Positions 1 through 5,436 of a stretch of DNA of 5,648 nt are shown here, one piece after another. The DNA is taken from NCBI GenBank assembly GCA_050014415.1, contig JBEKDJ010000340.1, forward strand, positions 1-5,648, in the 5' to 3' direction. The notes beneath the pieces are model-generated. The model did not search any database, was not told the DNA's origin, and saw only the letters and a list, made by a program, of their open reading frames with translations. Position numbers and translations under genes: made by a program. This DNA comes from JBEKDJ01 sp050014415 (lineage in GTDB: Bacteria > Desulfobacterota > BSN033 > UBA1163). Every line of letters begins with the position of its first letter. Position 1 is the first letter of the stretch.

Positions 1-64
1 CATCAATGGTTCTCGTCGCGATCTCTTCAAATTCATCCTGAACTTTAAGGGTTTTGCCTCGCAT
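1..64 (-). CDS. 5' end of an unidentified minus-strand gene (partial)
   Basis: Only the first 21 codons are in the window, reading MRGKTLKVQDEFEEIATR followed by TID and running off the left edge. The start is well supported although the ORF is short. On the minus strand an AGGAGG ribosome binding site (positions 73-78) lies 8 bases before the ATG, and a near-consensus promoter lies just upstream. The visible residues are charged and probably helical, with no diagnostic motif, so I do not recognise the family and assign no function. The gene is divergent from everything else in the window, so it is a separate transcription unit. I am sure that a gene starts here and unsure what it is. Confidence 0.75.
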   Translation of the reverse strand, partial: MRGKTLKVQDEFEEIATRTID

Positions 65-88
65 TGGGGTTGCCTCCTGATTTAGTTT

Positions 89-117
89 TTTATAACATAA
101 ATCCCACTTTGGGTCAA
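89..117 (-). promoter_or_regulatory. Sigma-70-type promoter of the minus-strand gene
   Basis: On the minus strand the -35 box TTGACC (positions 112-117) and the -10 box TATAAA (89-94) are separated by exactly 17 bases, and each matches the consensus at 5 of 6 positions. The expected start of transcription is around 80-83. This gives a short leader of about 20 bases that contains the AGGAGG site and ends at the ATG at 64. Confidence 0.75.
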
Positions 118-130
118 TGGGTAAATCCCA
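98..130. repeat. Two 9-bp direct repeats TAAATCCCA over the promoter, possible operator
   Basis: TAAATCCCA occurs at 98-106, inside the spacer between -35 and -10 of the minus-strand promoter, and again at 122-130, just upstream of the -35 box. The copies are 24 bp apart start to start. TGGGT also occurs twice between them (110-114 and 118-122), which makes short TGGG/CCCA inversions. The placement is what one expects of a repressor site, possibly autoregulatory, but no regulator is identified and chance repetition is not excluded. Confidence 0.35.
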
Positions 131-430
131 AAACCCCATCAACGGTCCCTACCGAGCCTACCCGCTCGAAGCCTTGGTGTAGGCAGGCGCAATCCATCAA
201 TTTCCTAATTCCTTATTTTTCTCTTTACATTCCACAATCCGAGTTTGGCACTCCCCATCATCCCATCTCCTTATCTCCCCATCTTGGTTTGTGTCTCTCT
301 ATCTCCCCACCTCTCTATGTTCCATCGCCTCACACCCCTCGCCTTAAATTAGATATTGACTTCCAGCCCAATAAGATCTAGAAATAATCAATTTTGTCAG
401 TTCGTGCCGATTTTGTTCAATTCTTAATCA
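131..430. other. Gene-free, pyrimidine-rich low-complexity DNA
   Basis: No gene is supported here. The left part (about 153-184) can form alternative hairpins: CGAGC 153-157 with GCTCG 164-168, or GCCTAC 156-161 with GTAGGC 179-184. From about 200 to 345 the plus strand is strongly C+T rich, with TATCTCCCCA occurring twice (272-281 and 300-309) and many CATC/TCTC runs. A plus-strand open frame crosses the region (64-381), but it has no ribosome binding site and its protein is P/S/H-rich, as expected from translating such DNA. Confidence 0.6.
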
Positions 431-595
431 GATTCATTTCGCCTGTTACAAAAGGCGGTTTATATATCAAGGAGTTACACAAAAAATGCTCTCATAAAGC
501 CGTCAGCATGTTGTTTTTCTGATAGAACAGCACAATTTTGACTTTATTCTTTATACCCTTCGCTTGGGAATAGGGTGGTGGGAAAGGGTTATTAA

Positions 596-623
596 TTCTG
601 CATTCTGCCGACTGCCTTCTGTT
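596..623. repeat. Degenerate 7-bp tandem repeat (TTCTGCN, four units)
   Basis: Four consecutive heptamers read TTCTGCA, TTCTGCC, GACTGCC and TTCTGTT, with CTG in the same phase in each. The tract lies in non-coding DNA between 480 and 677, where I see no supported gene. An isolated AAGGAG (469-474) precedes an ATG at 486 that meets a stop after three codons. Confidence 0.5.
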
Positions 624-677
624 CTTATTGCTAAATTGTTTGGTTAGGTGGGGTATCCAAAATGAGTGGTTCAAATC

Positions 678-712
678 AAAGCCTATTCTTAAAATGAATG
701 GGCTTTTGTTTT
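678..712 (+). terminator. Rho-independent terminator
   Basis: An 11-bp stem pairs AAAGCCTATTC (678-688) with GAATGGGCTTT (696-706), with one T-G wobble and a 7-base loop, and runs into a T-rich tail TTTTGTTTT (704-712). It is oriented for plus-strand transcripts and separates the non-coding left part from the ORF6N gene. No plus-strand gene ends just before it, so the transcript it ends is unknown. The reverse orientation also has a weak T-rich tail. Confidence 0.65.
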
Positions 713-740
713 CTGGTACGGTCTCAAATGATTTACCCCG

Positions 741-767
741 GACACGCGATACGGAGAACTGACACGC
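741..767. repeat. GACACGC direct repeat upstream of the ORF6N gene
   Basis: GACACGC occurs at 741-747 and 761-767, 20 bp apart start to start, which is about two helical turns. The pair lies between the terminator and the ORF6N start, where a promoter would be expected, but I find no convincing -35/-10 pair. A regulatory role is only a possibility. Confidence 0.25.
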
Positions 768-815
768 TCTTCATGGAAACACAGTCCAGAGCAATTGCAA
801 GGTGAGTGGGAGTGA

Positions 816-1412
816 ATGGTTGATAAAATGTCAAAAGACAGATCCTTAATTCCTATTGAGCGGGTTGAGCAATCAATCTTATTGATTCGTAGTCATAAAG
901 TAATGCTCGACCGTGATCTGGCTTACCTCTATGGAGTTACGACGAAAGTTCTAAACCAGGCGGTCAAAAGACATAAAGACAGGTTCCCTGAAGATTTCAT
1001 GTTCCAATTAACTATAGAAGAGGCGAGAATTTGGTGGACTGAAGTCAGAGGCGGCGGTTTAAGGTCACAAATTGTGACCTTAAAAAGAGGCCAGCATATT
1101 AAGTATCGCCCTTATGCCTTCACAGAGCATGGAATATTGATGCTGTCTAGTGTTTTAAACAGTGAGAGAGCCATTCAGGTTAATATCGAGATCATGCGGG
1201 CCTTCGTCCGCCTTCGAAGGATGCTTGCTTCCCATGCTGATATGGCCAGAAAACTTGAAGCCTTGGAGAAGAAATACGATGCCCAATTCAAAGTCGTCTT
1301 TGATGCCATTCGGGAATTGATGAGACCTCCAGAACCCAAGAAGCGCCCAATTGGATTCCTTGACCCGGTAGAGATCACAAGTCATGTACTATGTTTATGT
1401 AATACAAAGTAG
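816..1412 (+). CDS. ORF6N-domain protein with a replaced C-terminal tail
   Basis: The 198-residue protein carries an ORF6N domain (KilA-N/phage antirepressor-related, presumed DNA-binding) at about residues 11-100. Characteristic blocks are LIPIERVEQSILLIR, HKVMLDRDLAYLYGV, LNQAVKRH, RFPEDFMFQL, AFTEHGILMLSSVLNSERAI and a helical stretch ending EKKYDAQFKVVFDAIREL. Such proteins are common in prophages and defence islands; their exact function is not known. The start at 816 has AAGGTGAG nine bases upstream; an ATG at 828 (MSKDRS) is an alternative. The protein is native up to IGFL (residues 179-182). The last 16 residues, DPVEITSHVLCLCNTK, are read from the left end of the inserted GIY-YIG unit, and the stop lies inside the nuclease gene. 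The original tail appears to survive downstream as VEEAKVPYITKMKRKS (1645-1692). The helical core is intact, so the protein may still work. Confidence 0.9.
   Translation: MVDKMSKDRSLIPIERVEQSILLIRSHKVMLDRDLAYLYGVTTKVLNQAVKRHKDRFPEDFMFQLTIEEARIWWTEVRGGGLRSQIVTLKRGQHIKYRPYAFTEHGILMLSSVLNSERAIQVNIEIMRAFVRLRRMLASHADMARKLEALEKKYDAQFKVVFDAIRELMRPPEPKKRPIGFLDPVEITSHVLCLCNTK
1358..1380 (+). repeat. Left inverted repeat of the GIY-YIG unit
   Basis: The core TTGACCCGGTAGAGAT (1360-1375) is the inverse of the copy at 1624-1646; 18 of 23 positions match over the full span. The CTTG at its outer end (1359-1362) also serves as ORF6N codons, so the matching there may reflect a target preference, not element sequence. 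The repeat lies directly before the nuclease start codon. Confidence 0.75.
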
Positions 1413-1645
1413 CAAGGACAAACAGTTTTATACAGGTTTTACAAGAGATCTGCAGAACCGCTTCCAAGAGCACAATGCTGGGAGAGTGTCTTCAACGAAA
1501 GAAAGAGCCCCCTTTGAGCTTATATATTATGAAGCATGCTTAAACGAACAAGATGGTTTAGCTCGCGAGAAATACTTGAAGTCAGGAATGGGTAAGCGAT
1601 ATTTAAAAAATAGATTGAAGCGGTTCTTATCTCTAACGGGGCAAG
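1363..1645 (+). mobile_element. Putative minimal mobile element carrying a GIY-YIG nuclease
   Basis: This 283-bp segment contains almost nothing except a GIY-YIG gene and an inverted repeat at each end. Excising it (1363-1645, or equally 1362-1644 because a G is shared) joins the ORF6N frame to VEEAKVPYITKMKRKS and restores a full-length ORF6N protein ending in GFLVEEAKV. The alternative is a 3-bp target duplication TTG (1360-1362 and 1646-1648), giving GFLEEAKV, also in frame. The length is not a multiple of three, which explains why the two genes are in different frames. No transposase is present, so the nuclease itself is the only visible candidate for mobility. The direct sequence evidence is the repeat and the restored frame; movement is inferred. 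Confidence 0.65.
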
Positions 1646-1695
1646 TTGAGGAAGCTAAAGTTCCTTATATTACGAAAATGAAGAGGAAAAGTTAA
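1384..1695 (+). CDS. Single-domain GIY-YIG nuclease
   Basis: The 103-residue protein is a compact GIY-YIG domain of the UvrC/SLX1-like (YhbQ-type) class, a family of metal-dependent DNA endonucleases. VYV (residues 4-6) and YTG (16-18) stand for GIY and YIG. R26, H30 and the likely catalytic E62 in the AREKYLK block follow, and the domain closes with RYLKNRLKRFLSLTG (residues 72-86). Residues 88-103 (VEEAKVPYITKMKRKS) do not belong to the domain and look like the former C-terminus of the ORF6N protein into which the gene is inserted. The gene overlaps the ORF6N reading frame by 29 bases. There is no good ribosome binding site; only GTAGAG within the left inverted repeat lies upstream, so translational coupling to ORF6N is likely. 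All visible key residues are present, so the enzyme is probably active. Confidence 0.92.
   Translation: MYYVYVIQSSKDKQFYTGFTRDLQNRFQEHNAGRVSSTKERAPFELIYYEACLNEQDGLAREKYLKSGMGKRYLKNRLKRFLSLTGQVEEAKVPYITKMKRKS
1624..1646 (-). repeat. Right inverted repeat of the GIY-YIG unit
   Basis: The core ATCTCTAACGGGGCAAG (1629-1645) is the inverse of the left copy at 1358-1380. It lies inside the nuclease coding region and encodes the end of the domain (LSLTG), so the element's end doubles as coding sequence. The neighbouring TTGAGG belongs to the ORF6N tail. Confidence 0.75.
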
Positions 1696-1745
1696 GTGTA
1701 ATGACTAACGCCTTACGCCTGGCGATCGAGCATACAGGGTGTTGC

Positions 1746-1800
1746 CTCAAGGTCCGTAGGACCGATCCTCAAATCACGCTGAGGCGTGACGTCCCTTGAG
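1746..1800 (+). other. Branched structured segment (three perfect stems)
   Basis: An outer 7-bp stem pairs CTCAAGG (1746-1752) with CCTTGAG (1794-1800). It encloses two hairpins: GGTCC-GTA-GGACC (1751-1763, sharing two bases with the outer stem) and TCACGC-TGAG-GCGTGA (1774-1789). This makes a compact three-way-junction fold. A 10-bp direct repeat GATCCTCAAA lies once inside it (1764-1773) and once just after it (1808-1817). It could be a processed RNA, a dispersed palindromic repeat or a leader structure before the downstream genes. It has no U-run, so it is not a simple terminator. Confidence 0.45.
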
Positions 1801-1843
1801 CGATAGTGATCCTCAAACGCAGTGGTCAGCACCGGAGGTGCTT

Positions 1844-2023
1844 ATGCCAGCGATTGCATCTCTTGAAGATTTAAAGGCGGCCCGGAAAGATCTTCTGGAA
1901 GCGAAGGACTTGAACGAGTTGAAGGCAGTTTTTAAAAGATGGCGCCGCATTGGATGGAAGAACGTCTGTAAGCTTTGGCTGGAGGAAAGGACTCCGGAAC
2001 AATTGAAAGGAGAGGGTGGGTGA
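1844..2023 (+). CDS. Small protein of unknown function (59 aa)
   Basis: I chose the ATG at 1844 because GGAGG (1834-1838) lies five bases before it. A TTG at 1796 in the same frame would extend the protein by 16 residues, but it falls within the structured segment and has no comparable site. The product is charged, probably all helical and cytoplasmic: helices around SLEDLKAARKDLLEAKDLNELKAV are followed by FKRWRRIGWKNVCKLWLEE, and it ends TPEQLKGEGG. The regular heptad-like pattern and balanced charge argue for a real protein. I do not recognise a family. It lies 123 bases upstream of hsdR on the same strand, so it could belong to the restriction operon or be a cargo gene of the island; the sequence does not decide. 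Confidence 0.6.
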   Translation: MPAIASLEDLKAARKDLLEAKDLNELKAVFKRWRRIGWKNVCKLWLEERTPEQLKGEGG

Positions 2024-2146
2024 GGTTTCTGGAAGGAAATATAGGGGGAAGAATTCAATGTCGCCCCGCAGGTCTCGCTCCCGGGAACTAAATTCATCGT
2101 CTGGCATAACGAAAACGTATTTCGGGGTTAGGTAAGAAATTAGATT

Positions 2147-4522
2147 ATGATCACCGAAGCTGATACCTGCAGAAAATACGTCCTCCCAAAGCTCATCGAA
2201 GCTGGTTGGAATAATGAACCCCATTCGTTTACAGAGCAAAAAACCTTTACAGATGGCCGTATCGTAGTCTCAGGCCAAAAGATCAAGCGCCGAAAACAAA
2301 AGCGAGCCGATTACCTTCTTCGTTACACCCGTGATTTCATGATTGCCGTTATGGAGTCAAAAGCTGCCTACAAATCCCCAGGTGACGGGCTTCAACAGGC
2401 CAAGGATTATGCCGAAATTCTCGGATTAAATTTCGCCTATTCTACAAATGGCCATGGCATCATTGAATTTGATTACCTTTCTGGCCAAGAAAGAGAGCTT
2501 AATTCATTTCCAACTCCAGCCGACCTTTGGACACGTTTACAAGCTGCCCAGAAATTTGATGACAATTTAGGAAAACGTCTTCTCACACCTTCCTTCCTTC
2601 AAACCTCAAAGACCCCTCGTTATTACCAGGAGATTGCAATCAACAAGGCAATCCAATCAATACTTCAAGGTAAGTCCCGAATTCTGTTAACGATGGCAAC
2701 GGGGACTGGCAAGACTCTCGTTGCCTTCCAAATTTGCTGGAAGCTCTGGAACGCTCGTTGGAATAGGACTGGAGAATACAGGCGCCCTAAGATTCTCTAT
2801 TTGGCTGATAGAAACATCCTGGTCGATGATCCTAAAGATAAGACCTTCGCTCCATTTGGGGACGCCCGCTGGAAGATTGAGAATGGAATAGTAAACAAGG
2901 GCCGTGAGATTTATTTCGCAACTTATCAGTCTATCGCCAAAGATGAGAGACGCCCTGGTCTCTACAAAGAATATTCTCCTGACTTCTTTGACCTTATTAT
3001 CGTAGATGAATGCCATAGAGGAAGTGCTCGTGATGAGAGCAATTGGCGAGAGATCCTTGAATATTTTAAACCAGCTTACCAGTTGGGGATGACAGCGACT
3101 CCACTTCGGGAGGACAATCGGGATACCTATCGATATTTTGGCAATCCGATCTATACATATAGCCTTCGTCAAGGGATTGATGATGGATTCCTTGCTCCCT
3201 ATCGAGTGCACCGCGTGATTACTACATATGATGCTGCTGGGTGGCGTCCGAGTAAAGGCGAACTCGATCGTTATGGTCAAGAAATTCCAGACGAAGAATA
3301 TCACACCCCAGATTTTGAACGCATCGTGGCATTACGCGCTCGAACTGAGGCTGTCGCTCGGCACATGACGGAGTTTTTAAAGAAAAATGATCGATTTGCG
3401 AAAACAATTGTCTTCTGTGTGGATCAGGAACATGCTGATGAGATGCGCCGTGCTTTCAACAATTTAAACACAGACCTCGTTCAGAAATACCCTGATTATG
3501 TTTGCCGTGTGACCTCAGAAGAAGGAGATATTGGCCGGGGACATCTTAGTAAGTTTCAGGAACTTGAGACAGTAGCACCTGTGATTGTTACCACGTCGAA
3601 ACTACTTACTACAGGTGTGGATATACCAACCTGCAAAAATGTCGCCCTAGTTCGTATTATCAACTCCATGACCGAGTTCAAACAGATAATAGGGCGAGGC
3701 ACCCGCGTTCGTGATGATTATGACAAATTTTTCTTTAACATCTTAGATTATACAGGCAGTGCCACTCGCCTCTTCGCGGATCCTGAATTTGATGGGGAGC
3801 CGGCACTATTAACAGAAGAAGCGATTGATGAAAGAGGCGAATTGGTTCCCAATACCTACAAGTTGGTTGAAGAGGAGATACTTGTCCCGACTGATGTAGA
3901 ACCTATTTGGGAGGTTACACCAACTATTTCAGATGACTCGGAAGGAAAACGTAGAAAGTATTACGTTGATGGAGGCTATGTTGAAATTGTAGCCCATATC
4001 GTCCACGAGCTTGATTCAGAGGGAAGGCAACTCCGGGTTGTTAAACTCACTGATTACACTGCTGAAAAAGTGCGTACACTTTATCCTTCCGCTATAGAAT
4101 TGCGAAGGCGGTGGTCTAACCCTGAACAACGATCAGAGGTTATTGCCTTACTTGAAGAAAGAGGGATTAATTTTGAAGATCTGGCATCTGCTGCCAACCA
4201 GCCCGAGGCTGATCCATTCGATTTGGTCTGCCATATTGCCTTTAATGCACCTCTTCGCACCCGAAGGGAACGTGCTGATCGGCTCCGAAAAGAGAAGAAA
4301 GACTTTTTCGACCAATATGGCCCCGAGGCTAAAGTTATACTAAATGAGCTTTTGGATAAATATACCGATTATGGAACTGCTCAGTTTGTAATCCCTGATA
4401 TATTGAGAGTTCCTCCAATTTCTCAACATGGGAACGTAATAGAGATTGCAGCCTTCTTTGGCGGGGCAGAAAAATTAAAAGAAGCAGTAAATCAATTACA
4501 GACACTACTATATGCTGCATAA
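2147..4522 (+). CDS. hsdR: Type I restriction enzyme subunit R (EcoAI family)
   Basis: This is the motor and nuclease subunit that, bound to HsdM and HsdS, translocates unmodified DNA and cleaves it. At 791 residues it has the length typical of the EcoAI (type IB) family. The N-terminal PD-(D/E)xK nuclease is visible as D55 and E70-S71-K72, followed by the QQAKDYAE block (83-90). The SF2 helicase has all main motifs: the YQ region (160-161), Walker A ATGTGKT (184-190), DECH (287-290), TAT (316-318), TTGVDIP (488-494) and QIIGRGTR (513-520). The remaining residues, about 600-785, fit the EcoEI-type R C-terminal domain. The start MITEADTCRKYVLPKL agrees with the family; the ribosome binding site is weak (AGGTAAG, 2130-2136). 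I see no frameshift or missing motif, so the subunit should be functional provided that M and S partners exist. It is co-transcribed with hsdM, 14 bases downstream. Confidence 0.97.
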   Translation: MITEADTCRKYVLPKLIEAGWNNEPHSFTEQKTFTDGRIVVSGQKIKRRKQKRADYLLRYTRDFMIAVMESKAAYKSPGDGLQQAKDYAEILGLNFAYSTNGHGIIEFDYLSGQERELNSFPTPADLWTRLQAAQKFDDNLGKRLLTPSFLQTSKTPRYYQEIAINKAIQSILQGKSRILLTMATGTGKTLVAFQICWKLWNARWNRTGEYRRPKILYLADRNILVDDPKDKTFAPFGDARWKIENGIVNKGREIYFATYQSIAKDERRPGLYKEYSPDFFDLIIVDECHRGSARDESNWREILEYFKPAYQLGMTATPLREDNRDTYRYFGNPIYTYSLRQGIDDGFLAPYRVHRVITTYDAAGWRPSKGELDRYGQEIPDEEYHTPDFERIVALRARTEAVARHMTEFLKKNDRFAKTIVFCVDQEHADEMRRAFNNLNTDLVQKYPDYVCRVTSEEGDIGRGHLSKFQELETVAPVIVTTSKLLTTGVDIPTCKNVALVRIINSMTEFKQIIGRGTRVRDDYDKFFFNILDYTGSATRLFADPEFDGEPALLTEEAIDERGELVPNTYKLVEEEILVPTDVEPIWEVTPTISDDSEGKRRKYYVDGGYVEIVAHIVHELDSEGRQLRVVKLTDYTAEKVRTLYPSAIELRRRWSNPEQRSEVIALLEERGINFEDLASAANQPEADPFDLVCHIAFNAPLRTRRERADRLRKEKKDFFDQYGPEAKVILNELLDKYTDYGTAQFVIPDILRVPPISQHGNVIEIAAFFGGAEKLKEAVNQLQTLLYAA

Positions 4523-4536
4523 TGGATGGTTAATCT

Positions 4537-5436
4537 ATGACTCGGGAAAAGAAAAAGAAGGATAACCAACCCCTTACCACTGTCCAACAATTGGGCAGTC
4601 TTATTAAATCTGCACGAGATATCATGCGAAAGGACAAGGGGCTAAGTGGTGATTTGGATCGCCTGCCGATGCTTACGTGGATCATGTTCCTCAAGTTCCT
4701 GGGTGATTTGGAACAAATTTATGAACAAGAGGCCATCATGGCAGGAAAGAGGTTTCGTTCTGCGATAGAACCACCATATCGATGGCGTGACTGGGCGGCA
4801 AAGGAAGATGGGATCACCGGTGACGAACTTATTGCTTTCATTAACAACGAAGAAGCAATCCGCCCAGATGGTACGAAAGGACCGGGCCTCTTTGCTTACT
4901 TAAGGAGTCTTCAAAGTTCAAATGGGGGTGATCGCCGCGATGTGATTGCCATTGTTTTCAAAGGCGTTACGAATCGCATGATCAGTGGCTACCTTCTACG
5001 CGATATCATTAACAAGATTAATGGCATTCACTTCAACTCCTCAGAAGAGATTCATACCCTCAGCCATCTGTATGAATCCATGCTTAAAGAGATGCGTGAT
5101 TCAGCAGGAGACTCAGGAGAATTCTATACCCCCCGGCCTGTTGTACGTTTCATGGTTGAGGTCATCGATCCACGTCTTGGTGAGATTATTCTTGACCCTG
5201 CCTGCGGTACGGGAGGCTTTCTCGTAGAAGCCTTTAACCATCTTGAGAAGCAATGCAAGAAAGTCCAGGATCGGGAGATTCTTCAGACAAATAGCATCTT
5301 AGGAGGCGAAGCCAAACCTCTGCCTTACCTTCTTGCCCAGATGAATTTATTGCTTCACGGTCTTGAATACCCGAGGATAGACCCACTCAACAGCTTGCGG
5401 GTTCCTCTCAGGGAAATCGGAAAAACAATGAGTTGA
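4537..5436 (+). CDS. hsdM: Type I methyltransferase subunit M, C-terminally truncated (probable pseudogene)
   Basis: The product is the adenine-N6 methyltransferase subunit of the same type I system. The HsdM N-terminal helical domain covers about residues 14-160. The catalytic domain begins with HLYESMLKEM, GEFYTPR (194-200) and the SAM-binding motif I DPACGTGGF (220-228). It continues normally through NLLLHGLEYPRIDP and NSLRVPLREIG (to residue 295), then ends four residues later at KTMS. Family members are roughly 490 residues long and have the catalytic NPPF motif IV about 15-20 residues after this point. Motif IV, the rest of the catalytic domain and the C-terminal HsdS-contact region are absent, so methylation should be lost. 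The start has GGATGG (4524-4529) seven bases upstream, 14 bases after hsdR. The abrupt switch to unrelated DNA after about 5421 suggests an insertion or rearrangement, not a simple frameshift, because no frame continues the expected protein. Confidence 0.9.
   Translation: MTREKKKKDNQPLTTVQQLGSLIKSARDIMRKDKGLSGDLDRLPMLTWIMFLKFLGDLEQIYEQEAIMAGKRFRSAIEPPYRWRDWAAKEDGITGDELIAFINNEEAIRPDGTKGPGLFAYLRSLQSSNGGDRRDVIAIVFKGVTNRMISGYLLRDIINKINGIHFNSSEEIHTLSHLYESMLKEMRDSAGDSGEFYTPRPVVRFMVEVIDPRLGEIILDPACGTGGFLVEAFNHLEKQCKKVQDREILQTNSILGGEAKPLPYLLAQMNLLLHGLEYPRIDPLNSLRVPLREIGKTMS

Noticed and set aside
64..381. Plus-strand open frame of 105 codons
   Set aside because: It has no ribosome binding site, overlaps the promoter and leader of the minus-strand gene, and its protein is P/S/H-rich as expected from pyrimidine-rich non-coding DNA.
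492..674. Minus-strand open frame of 60 codons
   Set aside because: It depends on a TTG start without a ribosome binding site, crosses the heptamer repeat and has no recognisable composition.
1764..1817. Start of a CRISPR array, suggested by the GATCCTCAAA copies
   Set aside because: There are only two 10-bp copies with one spacer-like interval, which holds a hairpin; there are no further repeats and no cas genes.
1796..1843. N-terminal extension of the small protein from a TTG start
   Set aside because: The extension lies partly in the structured segment and lacks a ribosome binding site, whereas the ATG at 1844 has GGAGG at ideal distance.
2058..2135. Possible 25-codon peptide gene before hsdR (MSPRRSRSREL...)
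   Set aside because: A GGGGGAAG site lies upstream, but the peptide is very short, has no motif and fills a leader region; it could be a leader peptide but cannot be supported.
2687..3304. Long minus-strand open frame (205 codons) inside hsdR
   Set aside because: It is antisense to the conserved helicase motifs of hsdR, and its translation matches no family I know; it is a shadow of hsdR codon usage.
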